A stretch of DNA of 64,000 nt from Cherax quadricarinatus. Taxonomy: Eukaryota; Arthropoda; Malacostraca; Decapoda; Parastacidae. Each line of letters begins with the position of its first letter. The first letter of the stretch is position 1. A program made the position numbers and the translations under genes. The notes beneath the pieces were generated by a model that did not search any database, was not told where the DNA came from, and saw only the letters and a list, made by a program, of their open reading frames with translations. Positions 21,961 through 31,340 of the stretch are shown here, piece after piece. Location of the stretch: the NCBI RefSeq assembly GCF_038502225.1, contig NC_091300.1, positions 51,345,603 through 51,409,602 on the forward strand, written 5' to 3'.

Positions 21961-22140
21961 CGAGAAGGAGAGAAAGGAAAGGTAGGAGATAGAGAGGGGG
22001 AGAAAGAAAGAGGAGAGAGAGAGAGAATGAGACGAGAGGGGAGAGGAGAGAGGGGAGAGAGGAAGAGGGAGAGACAGGGGGAGGGACAGTGGAGAAGGGG
22101 GAGAGAGGGGGAGATGGAAGAGAGAGAGAGGGGAGAGACA
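21961..22140. other. Purine-rich (GA) tract
   Basis: About 180 bp of degenerate GAGAGG sequence lies between the 5' end of Fam-1 copy D and the truncated 5' edge of a Fam-3 element. It may be leader of one and 5' junction of the other. Confidence 0.6.
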
Positions 22141-23421
22141 AAGCTTACAGATCAGCCTTGGTTTGGCTTTCATTGTAGAGAGGCTGTTCCTGCTAAGTAC
22201 AAGGTATGGCAAAGGTATAAGAGACATCCTACCACCTATGACAGGAACTTACACAGGCAAGCCTGTAGGCATATGGGTGACGTTCAAAAGTGGGCCATCG
22301 CTAAATGGGAGATGGACACAAAAGGAAAGCTAGCATCACGTAGGGTAGTCTCCCAAACCTGGTGGTTCCTGGTCAAGGACAGACAAGGTTATCTGCCTGA
22401 TGAACTCATTCCTCCTCTAAATGGACAGGATGGGACCACCTCTACTAGTAGTCAAGAGAAAGCAGACTTCTTTGTCGAACACTCTACCACCAAAATGCAA
22501 GGTCTTGATCCAGCAAGGGACCCTCCTTGGCTAGCTGCAAGAACTGTGTCAAAACTGTCAGTGGTGACAATAAGGTAGGAAGAGGTGCATTTCCTTCTTA
22601 AATCGCTTGACCATGAAAAGGCTGTGGGCCCAGACAAGTTGAGCCCAAGATTGCTGAGATGTGCAGACCAGCTAGCAGCACCTCTAACTCGCATCTTTCA
22701 TCACTGCGTAATACAGTGTAAATGGCATTCTCTGTGGAAAGAGGCAAATGTAGTCCCTGTTCACAAAAAGTAGAGCAGAGCAGAAATCAGCAACTACTGA
22801 CCAGTGTCACTCCTTTCAATCACTGGCAAGCTCCTTGAGACAATTATTTCAAGACAAACAACAGAGATTTTTGACTACCACTCACTGCTTTATGACCGTC
22901 AACATGGCTTCAGGAAAGGTTACTCTGCTACTGATCTGATGTTAAACCTCTCCACTAAGTGGCACCGGTCACTGGATGAATCCAAAGTCAGCCGTGTGGA
23001 GGCAATTGACATTGCTGGTGCTTTCGACCGGGTGTGGCACCAGGGCCTCTTAGCAAAACTGCAAGCTCTGGGAATTGCAGGCTCTACGCTATGTCTCCTC
23101 GGTGATTACCTTCAGGGTAGATCTCTAAGGGTAGTTCTCAATGGAACAAAATCAGCAAGACATCCTATTGGGGCAAGTGTTCCACAAGAAAGCGTTCTGG
23201 GACCTTTGTTATGGAATGTTTACTTCAATGACCTTCTTCATCTCATCCCAGAAACCCATGCATATGCAGACGACTGTACACTGACGTTCACTTATCCAAG
23301 AGAAATGCCAGCTGCCTTAAGTTACATTAATCACCAGATAAGAGCTATATCAGCTTGGGAAAATAGATGGCAAGTAACATTTGCACCTGAGAAAACGCAA
23401 ATGATGATCTCTAGGCACCAT
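22141..23421 (+). pseudogene. Fam-3 LINE (Jockey-like), left half, interrupted by an insertion
   Basis: One reading frame runs from KLTDQPWFGF (22141) through the RT fingers and palm, with three stop codons: TAG at 22576 and 22771, TGA at 22798. The TGA stands where the family has the Arg of NYRPVSL (CGA to TGA). RT motifs are present: [46 protein letters not shown] and the catalytic AYADDCTL. The block matches the copies at 60001-61024 and 61410-62732 until RHH at 23421. There the family would continue DGN, but foreign sequence follows. The missing right half is found at 29134, starting with the same 11 bases. The endonuclease is lost by 5' truncation. Confidence 0.88.
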
Positions 23422-24780
23422 CTTGCTTATATTAGATCATTGATTGATTATGCGGCGCCACTACTTGCACTCGTATCTGACTGGAAGCTTGGAGGGCTGG
23501 AAAAACTGCAAAACGAAGCAATGAGGATCATCCTAGGATGCCCTTGTACTGCCAAAATTTTAAATATGCGGAAAGAACTTAATATTCCAAGCATTAGAGA
23601 TCGTGTTACTGAAAGAAATATCCTTATTGGGGTCAATATACTTAGGCTAGCCCATTCAAGCCCCTGCACAGAAGCCCTCCAAACTTTCCTCAGCACTGGT
23701 GAACATCCTTCCAGATGGATCGAAAAAACTGGAACCGACCTCCGCATGAACCAGTTACATGATCTATATCAAGTTAGACAACAGAGACATTTCCCTGCTC
23801 CATGGGATATTACCCCATTCCAAACTACCATTCCTCCATTTCCCCCCAAAACTCTTCTTAAATCACAACCAAAGCTTCGTCTTGAAGCCAAACATGATGC
23901 CTTAAGCTGTATTGATAACTTAGTCACACAGAACACTATTTCACAAATTATTTACGTCGATGGTTCTGTTCACCAGTCCACTGGTGCAGCTGGTAGTGCT
24001 GCTGTTGTCACACAGAGTGATGGCTCTCATAAAGAAATTGGAGCACGCATCAATAACTGGGCCTCTACCCTTCAAACAGAACTGTTGGCCATACTCCTTG
24101 CACTCAAATGTGTCCATGTATCTAAGGTTGACACTTTAATTGTAACTGATTCTATGTCATCCATAAATGCTCTCAACTCATTAAGTATAAATTGTGGCAT
24201 GCTTGTGTCAGAAGCCAGACATAGGTATGGTAAGATTGTGGACAGTGGAGTCAGAGTGCACATGCTGTGGATTCCATCTCACATTGGTCTTCAGATGCAT
24301 GATAGAACTGATAAATTGGCTAAGCTGTATGCTTTCAAAGAGGGGGTAGATTACAATCTTGGGTTGTCAGTTAGCAGTTTGAGAACAATAATACGAAAAG
24401 AACTTCAAATGAACTTTATTGACTTAAGACTTAGGGAGATTGACACAAGTCAGTCCATCTATCATCATTCCATCACGCAGGAAGAGCCACATGTCTATGG
24501 TGCATCCAACAAGATAAGCAGACTCTTGGATGTCACTACTGCCCGGCTCCGGCTGGGTTACAAGTATCTATGGCAGGTTAAATCGCCACCACCAGATGTA
24601 GACCAAACGAAATGTAAACTTTGCCAGATGGACTATTGTCACACCCTGCGTCATTATGTACTGGAGTGTGATCAAATTAATGAATTTAGAAACAACTCAC
24701 TCAGAAATGTTCAAGAAATGGCAAAGTATTTTATCCACAGAGGTATATTACAGACCATTCTGGAGAAATACCTTTGCTAG
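22801..24780 (+). CDS. Chimeric open frame: Fam-3 RT palm fused to Fam-2 RT thumb and RNase H
   Basis: The frame is open for about 660 codons; the first in-frame ATG is at 22939. Up to 23421 it is Fam-3 RT, including YADD. From 23422 it is a different LINE: thumb region [33 protein letters not shown], then an RNase H domain (about 23950-24340). The RNase H shows all acidic positions: IYVDGS, TELLAI, TDSMSS and a DRTDKLAK motif after WIPSHIG. A C-terminal Cys/His cluster with [20 protein letters not shown] ends it. The conserved RT segment between 'LGVKFD' and 'SHLEYAP' is absent, so polymerase activity is doubtful. The in-frame join is best explained by insertion of a 5'-truncated element. 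Whether it is expressed is unknown. Confidence 0.75.
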   Translation, partial: PVSLLSITGKLLETIISRQTTEIFDYHSLLYDRQHGFRKGYSATDLMLNLSTKWHRSLDESKVSRVEAIDIAGAFDRVWHQGLLAKLQALGIAGSTLCLLGDYLQGRSLRVVLNGTKSARHPIGASVPQESVLGPLLWNVYFNDLLHLIPETHAYADDCTLTFTYPREMPAALSYINHQIRAISAWENRWQVTFAPEKTQMMISRHHLAYIRSLIDYAAPLLALVSDWKLGGLEKLQNEAMRIILGCPCTAKILNMRKELNIPSIRDRVTERNILIGVNILRLAHSSPCTEALQTFLSTGEHPSRWIEKTGTDLRMNQLHDLYQVRQQRHFPAPWDITPFQTTIPPFPPKTLLKSQPKLRLEAKHDALSCIDNLVTQNTISQIIYVDGSVHQSTGAAGSAAVVTQSDGSHKEIGARINNWASTLQTELLAILLALKCVHVSKVDTLIVTDSMSSINALNSLSINCGMLVSEARHRYGKIVDSGVRVHMLWIPSHIGLQMHDRTDKLAKLYAFKEGVDYNLGLSVSSLRTIIRKELQMNFIDLRLREIDTSQSIYHHSITQEEPHVYGASNKISRLLDVTTARLRLGYKYLWQVKSPPPDVDQTKCKLCQMDYCHTLRHYVLECDQINEFRNNSLRNVQEMAKYFIHRGILQTILEKYLC

Positions 24781-24802
24781 CTGTAAATAATGCATTACCA
24801 TG

Positions 24803-24863
<61 letters not shown>

Positions 24864-25325
24864 TTGTGTGTGGGTGTTGGTGTGTGGGTGTGTGTGTGTG
24901 TGTGTGTGTGTGGGTGTGGGTGTGCGTCCTTGTATGTATGCATATATTTGTACGCTCGTCCGTGCACATGTCCGTGCGTGCGCCCTCGTGTGTGTGTGTG
25001 TGTGCGCGCGCTAGTGTGGGTGTATGATCCACTTAATATTTGTATTTATAACTCATTACAATTGTGACCAGGTGTGGACGTATCAGTGGTTCATTATTTT
25101 GTAATTTGTTCATGACTGTAACCATGTATAGGAGTGAAGCTGATTCATTACCTCTGTAACTTGCCATGATTGTAACCAGATCTACCTGGAGTTCATTACC
25201 TTTGTAACTAGTTCAGCTATCATAACTTTGGGGTCCAGTCACTGGACCCATTATGTACCTTTGTAATATTTTGACTACCGCCCACAGGATGGGTATGGGG
25301 TGCATAATAAAGATATTAAACTAAA
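23422..25325 (+). mobile_element. Fam-2 LINE, 5'-truncated 3' part with 3' UTR
   Basis: Starts at the Fam-3 junction and carries the RT thumb, RNase H, the stop codon at 24778 and about 545 bp of 3' untranslated region. The untranslated region contains a long (GT)n (24800-24914, and a second GT block at 24990-25008). It ends with the repeated phrases TTCATTACCTTTGTAACT and GGTGCATAATAAAGATATTA, terminating AAACTAA. The clade is probably in the RNase H-bearing I group; this is inference from domain order only. Confidence 0.75.
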
Positions 25326-25356
<31 letters not shown>

Positions 25357-25876
25357 CACCTAGTTGAGGTTGCGGGGGTCGAGTCCGAGCTCCTGGCCCC
25401 GCCTCTTCACTGATCGCTACTAGGTCACTCTCCCTGAGCCGTGAGCTTTATCATACCTCTGCTTAAAGCTATGTATGGATCCTGCCTCCACTACATCGCC
25501 TCCCAAACTATTCCACTTACTGACTACTCTGTGGCTGAAGAAATACTTCCTAACATCCCTGTGATTCATCTGTGTCTTCAACTTCCAACTGTGTCCCCTT
25601 GTTACTGTGTCCAATCTCTGGAACATCCTGTCTTTGTCCACCTTGTCAATTCCTCTCAGTATTTTGAATGTCGTTATCATGTTCCCCCTATCTCTCCTGT
25701 CCTCCAGTGTCGTCAGGTTGATTTCCCTTAACCTCTCCTCGTAGGACATACCTCTTTGCTCTGGGACTAGTCTTGTTGCGAACCTTTACACTTTCTCCAG
25801 TTTCTTTACGTGCTTGGCTAGGTGTGGGTTCCAAACTGGTGCCGCATACTCCAATATGGGCCTAACGTACACTGTG
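25326..25876 (-). pseudogene. Fam-1 copy E, 3' end only
   Basis: (GT)n (25326-25352) then TACTCACCTAGTTGAGG and the 3' untranslated region, followed by the RT C-terminal tail (KILRGIDKVDKDRMFQRL, then KYFFSHRVVSKWNSLG). It is nearly identical to the 3' end of copy C. Its 5' edge is fused directly at GTGTAC to the 3' motif of copy F, without an intervening microsatellite. Confidence 0.85.
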
Positions 25877-27742
25877 TACTCACCTAATTGTACTCACCAA
25901 ATTGTGGTTGCAGGGGTCGAGACTCAGCTCCTGGCCCCGCCTCTTCACTGATCGCTACTGGATCCTCTCTCTCTCTGCTTCCTGAGCTTTGTCATACCTC
26001 TTCTTAAAACTATGTATGGTTCCTGCCTCCACTACTTCACTTGCTAGGCTATTCCACTTGCTGACAACTCTATGACTGAAGAAATACTTCCTAACGTGCC
26101 TGTGACTCGTCTGAGTCTTCAGCTTCCAGTTGTGACCCCTTGTCCCTGTGTCCCCTCTCTGGAACATCCTATCTCTGTCCACCTTGTCTATTCCCCGCAG
26201 TATCTTGTATGTCGTTATCATGTCTCCCCTGACCCTTCTGTCCTCCAGTGTCGTCTGTCCGATTTCCCTTAACCTTTCCTCGTACGACATTCCCTTGAGT
26301 TCTGGGACTAGCCTTGTTGCAAACCTTTGTACTTTCTCTAACTTCTTGACGTGCTTGACCAGGTGTGGGTTCCAGACTGGTGCTGCATACTCCAGTATGG
26401 GCCTAACATACACAGTGTACAGTGTCTTGAACGATTCCTTATTAAGGTATCGGAACGCTATTCTCAGGTTTGCCAGGCGCCCGTATGCTGCAGCGGTTAT
26501 TTGGTTGATGTGTGCCTCCGGTGATGTGCTCGGTGTTATGATCACCCCAAGGTCTTTCTCCCTGAGTGAGGTCTGTAGTCTTTGTCCACCTAGCCTATAC
26601 TCTGTCTGCGGTCTTCTTTGCCCCTCCCCAATCTTCATGACTTTGCATTTGGCTGGATTGAATTCGAGAAGCCAGTTACTGGACCACATGTCCAGCCTCT
26701 CCAGGTCTCTTTGCAGTCCTGCCTCATCCTCGTCCGATTTAATTCTTCTCATCAACTTCACGTCATCTGCGAACAGGGACACTTCAGAGTCTATTCCTTC
26801 CATCATGTCGTTCACATATATCAAAAATAGCACTGGTCCTAGAACTGACCCCTGTGGGACCCTGCTCGTAACAGGCGCCCACTGTGATACCTCTTCACGT
26901 ACCATGACACGTTGCTGCCTCCCTGTCAGGTATTCCCTTATCCATTGCAGTGCCCTTCCTTTTACGTGTGCCTGATCCTCCAGCTTCTGCACTAATCTCT
27001 TGTGGGGAACTGTGTCAAAGGCCTTCCTGCAGTCTAGGAAAACGCAATCTACCCAACCCTCTCTCTCGTGTCTTACTTCTGTTACCTTGTCATAAAACTC
27101 CAGGAGGTTTGTGATACAAGATTTGCCTTCCATGAACCCATGCTGGTTTTCATTTATAATCTTGTTCCTTTCCAGGTGTTCGACCACTCTCCTCCTGATA
27201 ATCTTCTCCATGACTTTGCACACAATACATGTCAGAGACACAGGTCTGTAGTTTAGTGCCTCGTTTCTGTTTCCTTTCTTAAATATGGGGACTACATTAG
27301 CTGTCTTCCATTTCTCAGGTAGTTGCCCAGTTTCAAGGGATGTGTTGAAGATTGTGGTTAGAGGCACACACAGCATCTCTGCTCCTTCTCTAAGGACCCA
27401 TGGGGAGATGTTGTCCGGTCCCATCGCCTTTGAGGTGTCAAGGTCACTTAAGAGCTTCTTCACCTCCTCCTCAGTTGTTCGTATGTCATCCAACACTTGT
27501 TGGTATATTTCCTCTTGATGTTCCCTTCTGTGCTGTCTTCCCACAGCCCTTCCTGTCTCTACTGTAAAAACTTCCTTAAATCTCCTGTTCAGCTCCTCAC
27601 ATACCTCCTGATCATTTCTTGTGAGTTCTCCACCTTCTGTCCTTAATCTGATCACCTGGTCTTTGACTGTTGTCTTCCTCCTGATGTGGCTATACAACAG
27701 TTTCGGGTCAGTCTTGATTCTCGATGCTATGTCATTTTCATA
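25877..27742 (-). mobile_element. Fam-1 copy F, 5'-truncated, open RT frame
   Basis: The frame is open from the 5' edge (about 27740) to the stop at 25955, about 580 residues after LYSHIRRKTTVKDQ. It contains the complete RT (LDCRKAFDTVPHKRL, VPQGSVLGPVLF, FADDVKLM) but no endonuclease. It differs from copy B at only about seven residues, for example VTSR for VTSG before VPQGS and HRHV for HRDV near the C-terminus. Near-identity shows recent transposition or segmental copying. The 5' edge is at (GT)n. Confidence 0.9.
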
Positions 27743-27850
27743 CTGTGTGTGTGTGTGTCTGTGTGTCTGTGTGTGTACTCACCTATCTGTGGTTGCGTGA
27801 GTGTGTGTGTGTGTGTGTGTGTGAGTGTGAGTGTGAGTGTGTGTGTGTGT
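27743..27850. repeat. (GT)n with an embedded 25-bp Fam-1 3' tail
   Basis: GT runs at 27743-27773 and 27798-27848 enclose ACTCACCTATCTGTGG followed by TTGCGTGAG, which is the extreme 3' end of Fam-1. It is either a minimal insertion or a remnant of unequal exchange. Confidence 0.75.
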
Positions 27851-28577
27851 ACTCACCTATTTGTTTGTACTCACCTATTTGTGGTTGCAGGGGTCGAGTC
27901 ACAGCTCCTGGCCCCGCCTCTTCGCTGATTGCTACTAGGTCCTCTCTCTCCCTGCCCCATGAGCTCTATCATACCTCGCCTTAAAACTATGTATGGTTCC
28001 TGTCTCCACTACATCACTTTCTAGGCTATTCCATGGCCTGACTACTCTATGACTGAAGAAATACTTCCTAACATCCCTATGATTCATCTGAGTCTTCAAC
28101 TTCCAATTGTGACCTCTTGTGTCTGTGTCCCATCTCTGGAACATCCCGTCTTTGTCCACCTCGTCTATTCCGCGCAGTATTTTATATGTCGTTATCATGT
28201 CTTCCCTGACCCTCCTGTCCTCCAGTGTCGTCAGGCCGATTTCCCTCAACCTTTCTTCATAGGACAATCTCCGTAGCTCTGGGACTAGTCTTGTTGCAAA
28301 CCTTTGCACTTTCCCTAATTTCTTGACGTGCTTGACTAGGTTTGGATTCCAAACTGGTGCTGCATACTCCAGTATGGGCCTGACGTAGATGGTATACAGA
28401 GTCTTAAACGAATCCTTATTGAGGTATCGGAACGCTATCCGTAGGTTTGCCAGGCGCCCGTATGCTGCAGCAGTTATCTGATTGATGTGCGCCTCAGGAG
28501 ATATGCTCGGTGTTATACTCACCCCCAGATCTTTTTCCTTGAGTGAGGTTTGCAGTCTTTGGCCATCTAAACTATAT
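27851..28577 (-). pseudogene. Fam-1 copy G, 3' end only
   Basis: The doubled ACTCACCTATTTG motif and 3' untranslated region are followed by the RT tail (LTTLEDRRVREDMITTYK, LEYAAPVWNPNLVKHVKK, up to YSLDGQRLQTSLKEKDLG). It is open over about 210 codons, then truncated at (GT)n at 28578. Confidence 0.85.
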
Positions 28578-28607
28578 TGTGTGTGTGTGTGTGTGAGTGT
28601 GAGTGTG

Positions 28608-28672
<65 letters not shown>

Positions 28673-29133
28673 CTCAACAATCAATATTTGCACCAATAAC
28701 TCACTACAGTTGTGACCGGGTGTGGAAGTGTGAATTGCTCATTACACTATAATTTGTTCATGATTGTAGCCATTTATAAACGTAAGTAACCATTCTTACA
28801 GAATTCATTACCTTTGTAACTTGTGAGCTCATTACCTTTGTACCTAGTTCAGCTATCAAAATTTTGGGGGCCCAGTCCCTGGACCCATTACGTACCTCTG
28901 TAATCTGTAAATACCTTTGTAACTTGTCATGATTGTGACCAGACCTACCTGGAGTTCATTACCTTTGTAAATTGCGAGTTCATTACCTTTGTAAATTGTG
29001 AGTTCATTACCTCTGTAACTTGCTCAGCTATCAAAACTTTGAGTCCAGTCCCTGGACCAATTATGTACCTCTGTAATCTTTTGACTACCGCCCAAAGGAT
29101 GGGATGGGGTGCATAATAAACATATTAAACTAA
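28578..29133 (+). mobile_element. Second Fam-2 3' UTR copy, with (GT)n
   Basis: (GT)n (28578-28671) followed by sequence homologous to 25021-25325: TAACTCACTACAGTTGTGACC, several TTCATTACCTTTGTAA repeats, TTTTGACTACCGCCCA, then GGTGCATAATAAACATATTA ending AAACTAA at 29133. It has extra internal copies of the TTCATTACC unit compared with the first. It directly precedes the right half of the split Fam-3 element, so its right edge is the right edge of the insertion. Confidence 0.8.
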
Positions 29134-29935
29134 CTAGGCACCATGATGGTAATCCCGGTGCAGTAGTAAGGATGAATGGGAGGGTGTTGGCACCTGGGGA
29201 AGAAGTTGATATCCATGGGGTGAAATCTGACTCCAAACTGATCATGAAAAACCACATTGTAAATCTTGCAAACAAGGCAGCCAGGAAGCTTACAGCACTT
29301 TGCCGTATCTCGCATCTGCTCACACCTTGAGTATGCTCCACTTTCTTGGTTCGCCTGCCCCCTTTCTCATCTGCGACTGCTTGACAGAGTAGAGAACAGA
29401 GCAAGACGTCTCATCCCTCGCCTGGACCAATCCTGGATAGATCTGTCATTTCAGCAGAGTCTTCAACACAGGAGGGATGTGGATGGCCTTACTGTTATGT
29501 ACAAAGCCGATATTGTCAAAGTACCACACTTGGATCCACTTCTAGGACAACGTGAAGCAAGCTTCTATACCACAAGACGGGCAGAAAGCAGTAACTTCAC
29601 TCTGGCTGTACCCTTCTCCAGAACATCACTTCATTTGATATCATTTATCCCCAGGATGACTCGAGTATGGAACACATTCGTACAGCATTATGATGTCAAC
29701 GAGATAAAGTCAGTTGATCAGATGAAAATCCTGGCTCACAGATGGCTACAACTTCATCCTGTTCCCTACTTGTATGTCTCATAACAATAAAAATGCTTTC
29801 AAATGAGCTGATGTAAGTAAGAGCTCTTGTCAATAAAGTTAGGAATCCTTAACCTGTAAATAGCTTGTCAATAAAGCTAGGGATCCTTAACCTAACCTTG
29901 TCAAACCCTGTGTAAAAAAAAAAAGAGAGAGAACG
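29134..29935 (+). pseudogene. Fam-3 LINE, right half after the insertion
   Basis: It starts with CTAGGCACCAT, the same 11 bases that end the left half, and continues in the same reading frame (DGNPGAVVRMNGRVLAPG). The RT thumb (SKLIMKNHIVNLANKAARKL) is followed by a frame break near 29330 and then SWFACPLSHLRLLDRVENR up to LHPVPYLYVS and a stop at 29782. The 3' untranslated region has two AATAAAG segments and ends CCCTGTGTAAAAAAAAAAAG followed by GAGAGAGA. It closely matches the minus-strand copies at 60001 and 61410. Confidence 0.88.
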
Positions 29936-30193
29936 TGATGGAGTGGAAAGTAGGAGTGTAAGAGAGATGGAGGGAGGGTGTGTCAGGTTAGGTTTCAGGA
30001 AGGTGTGAAACCCCGTGTGTATGTGCGCGTGTGCGTGTGCGCACGCGCATTTATGCTTGTGTGCCCAGAAATAATCCTCCTCACTTCTGTGTATCAATAA
30101 CACTAATAAAATGCTAATTGTACTTCCAATAATTATAATATTAATACTACTTACTATTCGGCTCTTTCAAGTGCCTGACCACTTGTTCCTGTG

Positions 30194-30200
<7 letters not shown>
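29936..30200 (+). repeat. Dispersed module shared with 18060-18250, with inserts
   Basis: GGAGGGAGGGTGTGTCAGG and GGAAGGTGTGAAA (29970-30012) and then TTTCAAGTGCCTGACCAC (30166-30183) recur in the same order at 18085-18133 and 18222-18240. The two loci carry different inserts between these blocks: a Fam-1 3' tail there, AT-rich sequence with GT/GC repeats here. No coding potential seen. Confidence 0.6.
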
Positions 30201-30246
<46 letters not shown>

Positions 30247-30485
30247 ATGAGTTTATGTGAGTTCTTATTACCCACGTATGTACTACATATGTGCTACATA
30301 TGTATCTGATCGCTCGGTTCCCACTGTGCTCTGTCTCGTGAGCTTAAAATTACGTTCAGTTCTGTAACACTAGGCCTACCCTACTGTATGTGTGTATGCG
30401 TGTGTGTGCCTATGTGGGAATCCGCTTGTCCATGCTAGCTACCCTTCGTCAACTGCCTTACTCTTCTACACCTAAGTAAATGCTA
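30201..30485. other. (GT)n and unremarkable sequence
   Basis: GT repeat to 30243, then about 240 bp without recognisable feature. Confidence 0.5.
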
Positions 30486-30705
30486 TTAACCCTTAAACTG
30501 TCCAAACAGATCTACCTTCACATGTGTAGTGCTCCAAAAGTAGATCTATGTTTTTTTTACATATTTTCAAATATAACAAAAAAAAAAACGTAGGTCAAAG
30601 TTTTTTACACATTTTCAAATGTAAAAAAAAAATGGTCTACGTTTTTTTACATACTTTCAAATGTTGAAAAAACGTAGATCTACGTTTGGACAGTTTAAGG
30701 GTTAA
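30486..30705. mobile_element. piggyBac-like MITE (TTAA target, CCC/GGG ends)
   Basis: TTAA at 30486-30489 and 30702-30705 flanks an element starting CCCTTAAACTGTCCAAAC and ending GTTTGGACAGTTTAAGGG, an 18-bp perfect terminal inverted repeat. The interior is a run of imperfect repeats of ACATTTTCAAATGT with A and T tracts and GTAGATCTACG. TTAA duplication with CCC...GGG termini is the signature of the piggyBac superfamily. At 212 bp it has no transposase and would depend on one elsewhere. Confidence 0.85.
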
Positions 30706-31340
30706 ATGTTTGTAAATGTTGCTTATTCTATTTTTGATAGCTCCAGGAGTGAGTGACTCCCAGTTTCCAGCTAGAGACTGGTACTGCTGACCCCATGCAA
30801 CTCAACTAGATGAATATTACGTGCAGCTGGCAGAGGAGTGGTACTGAAGTGCATCACTTTGCCGTCTGTCTAGTACCTGGGTCCTGCGTAGTTGCAGCTG
30901 CGTGATGCTTCTACGGTACTTGCTTCGCTTACCTTCCTGTAGGCACTGTAGTCACTAGTTCATCTAACTTTTTTCACTTCACTCACTGTATTTACAGACA
31001 CATCTATACTTATCTCTTATCTCCCTGATCTTGAGTTGCACTTATTCTTCAAATACTCCACTACGTAATATGTGGCAACACTCTTAGAATTAGTTCCCAA
31101 CCACTCCCCTTCCCTGTTCCGGGCCGGCACTTAACACTTAGCACTATTATCTATGTTTTCTCTTCTGTGATCACTTATGTTTCCTTTTTACGAGGTGTAA
31201 GTGATTATATGCACTATTATGTTTGCACACGCCTATATCCCACACTATATTCCCTATGGTACAGTCAGATAACACCACCAGTTCACGAGCTCAATTGCGC
31301 GTGACATCTCCACTCCAATGCGTGCGTGTGTGTGCTTGTG
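30706..31340. other. No recognisable feature
   Basis: About 630 bp of mixed-composition sequence. No open frame of note, and no repeat shared within the window. Confidence 0.5.
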
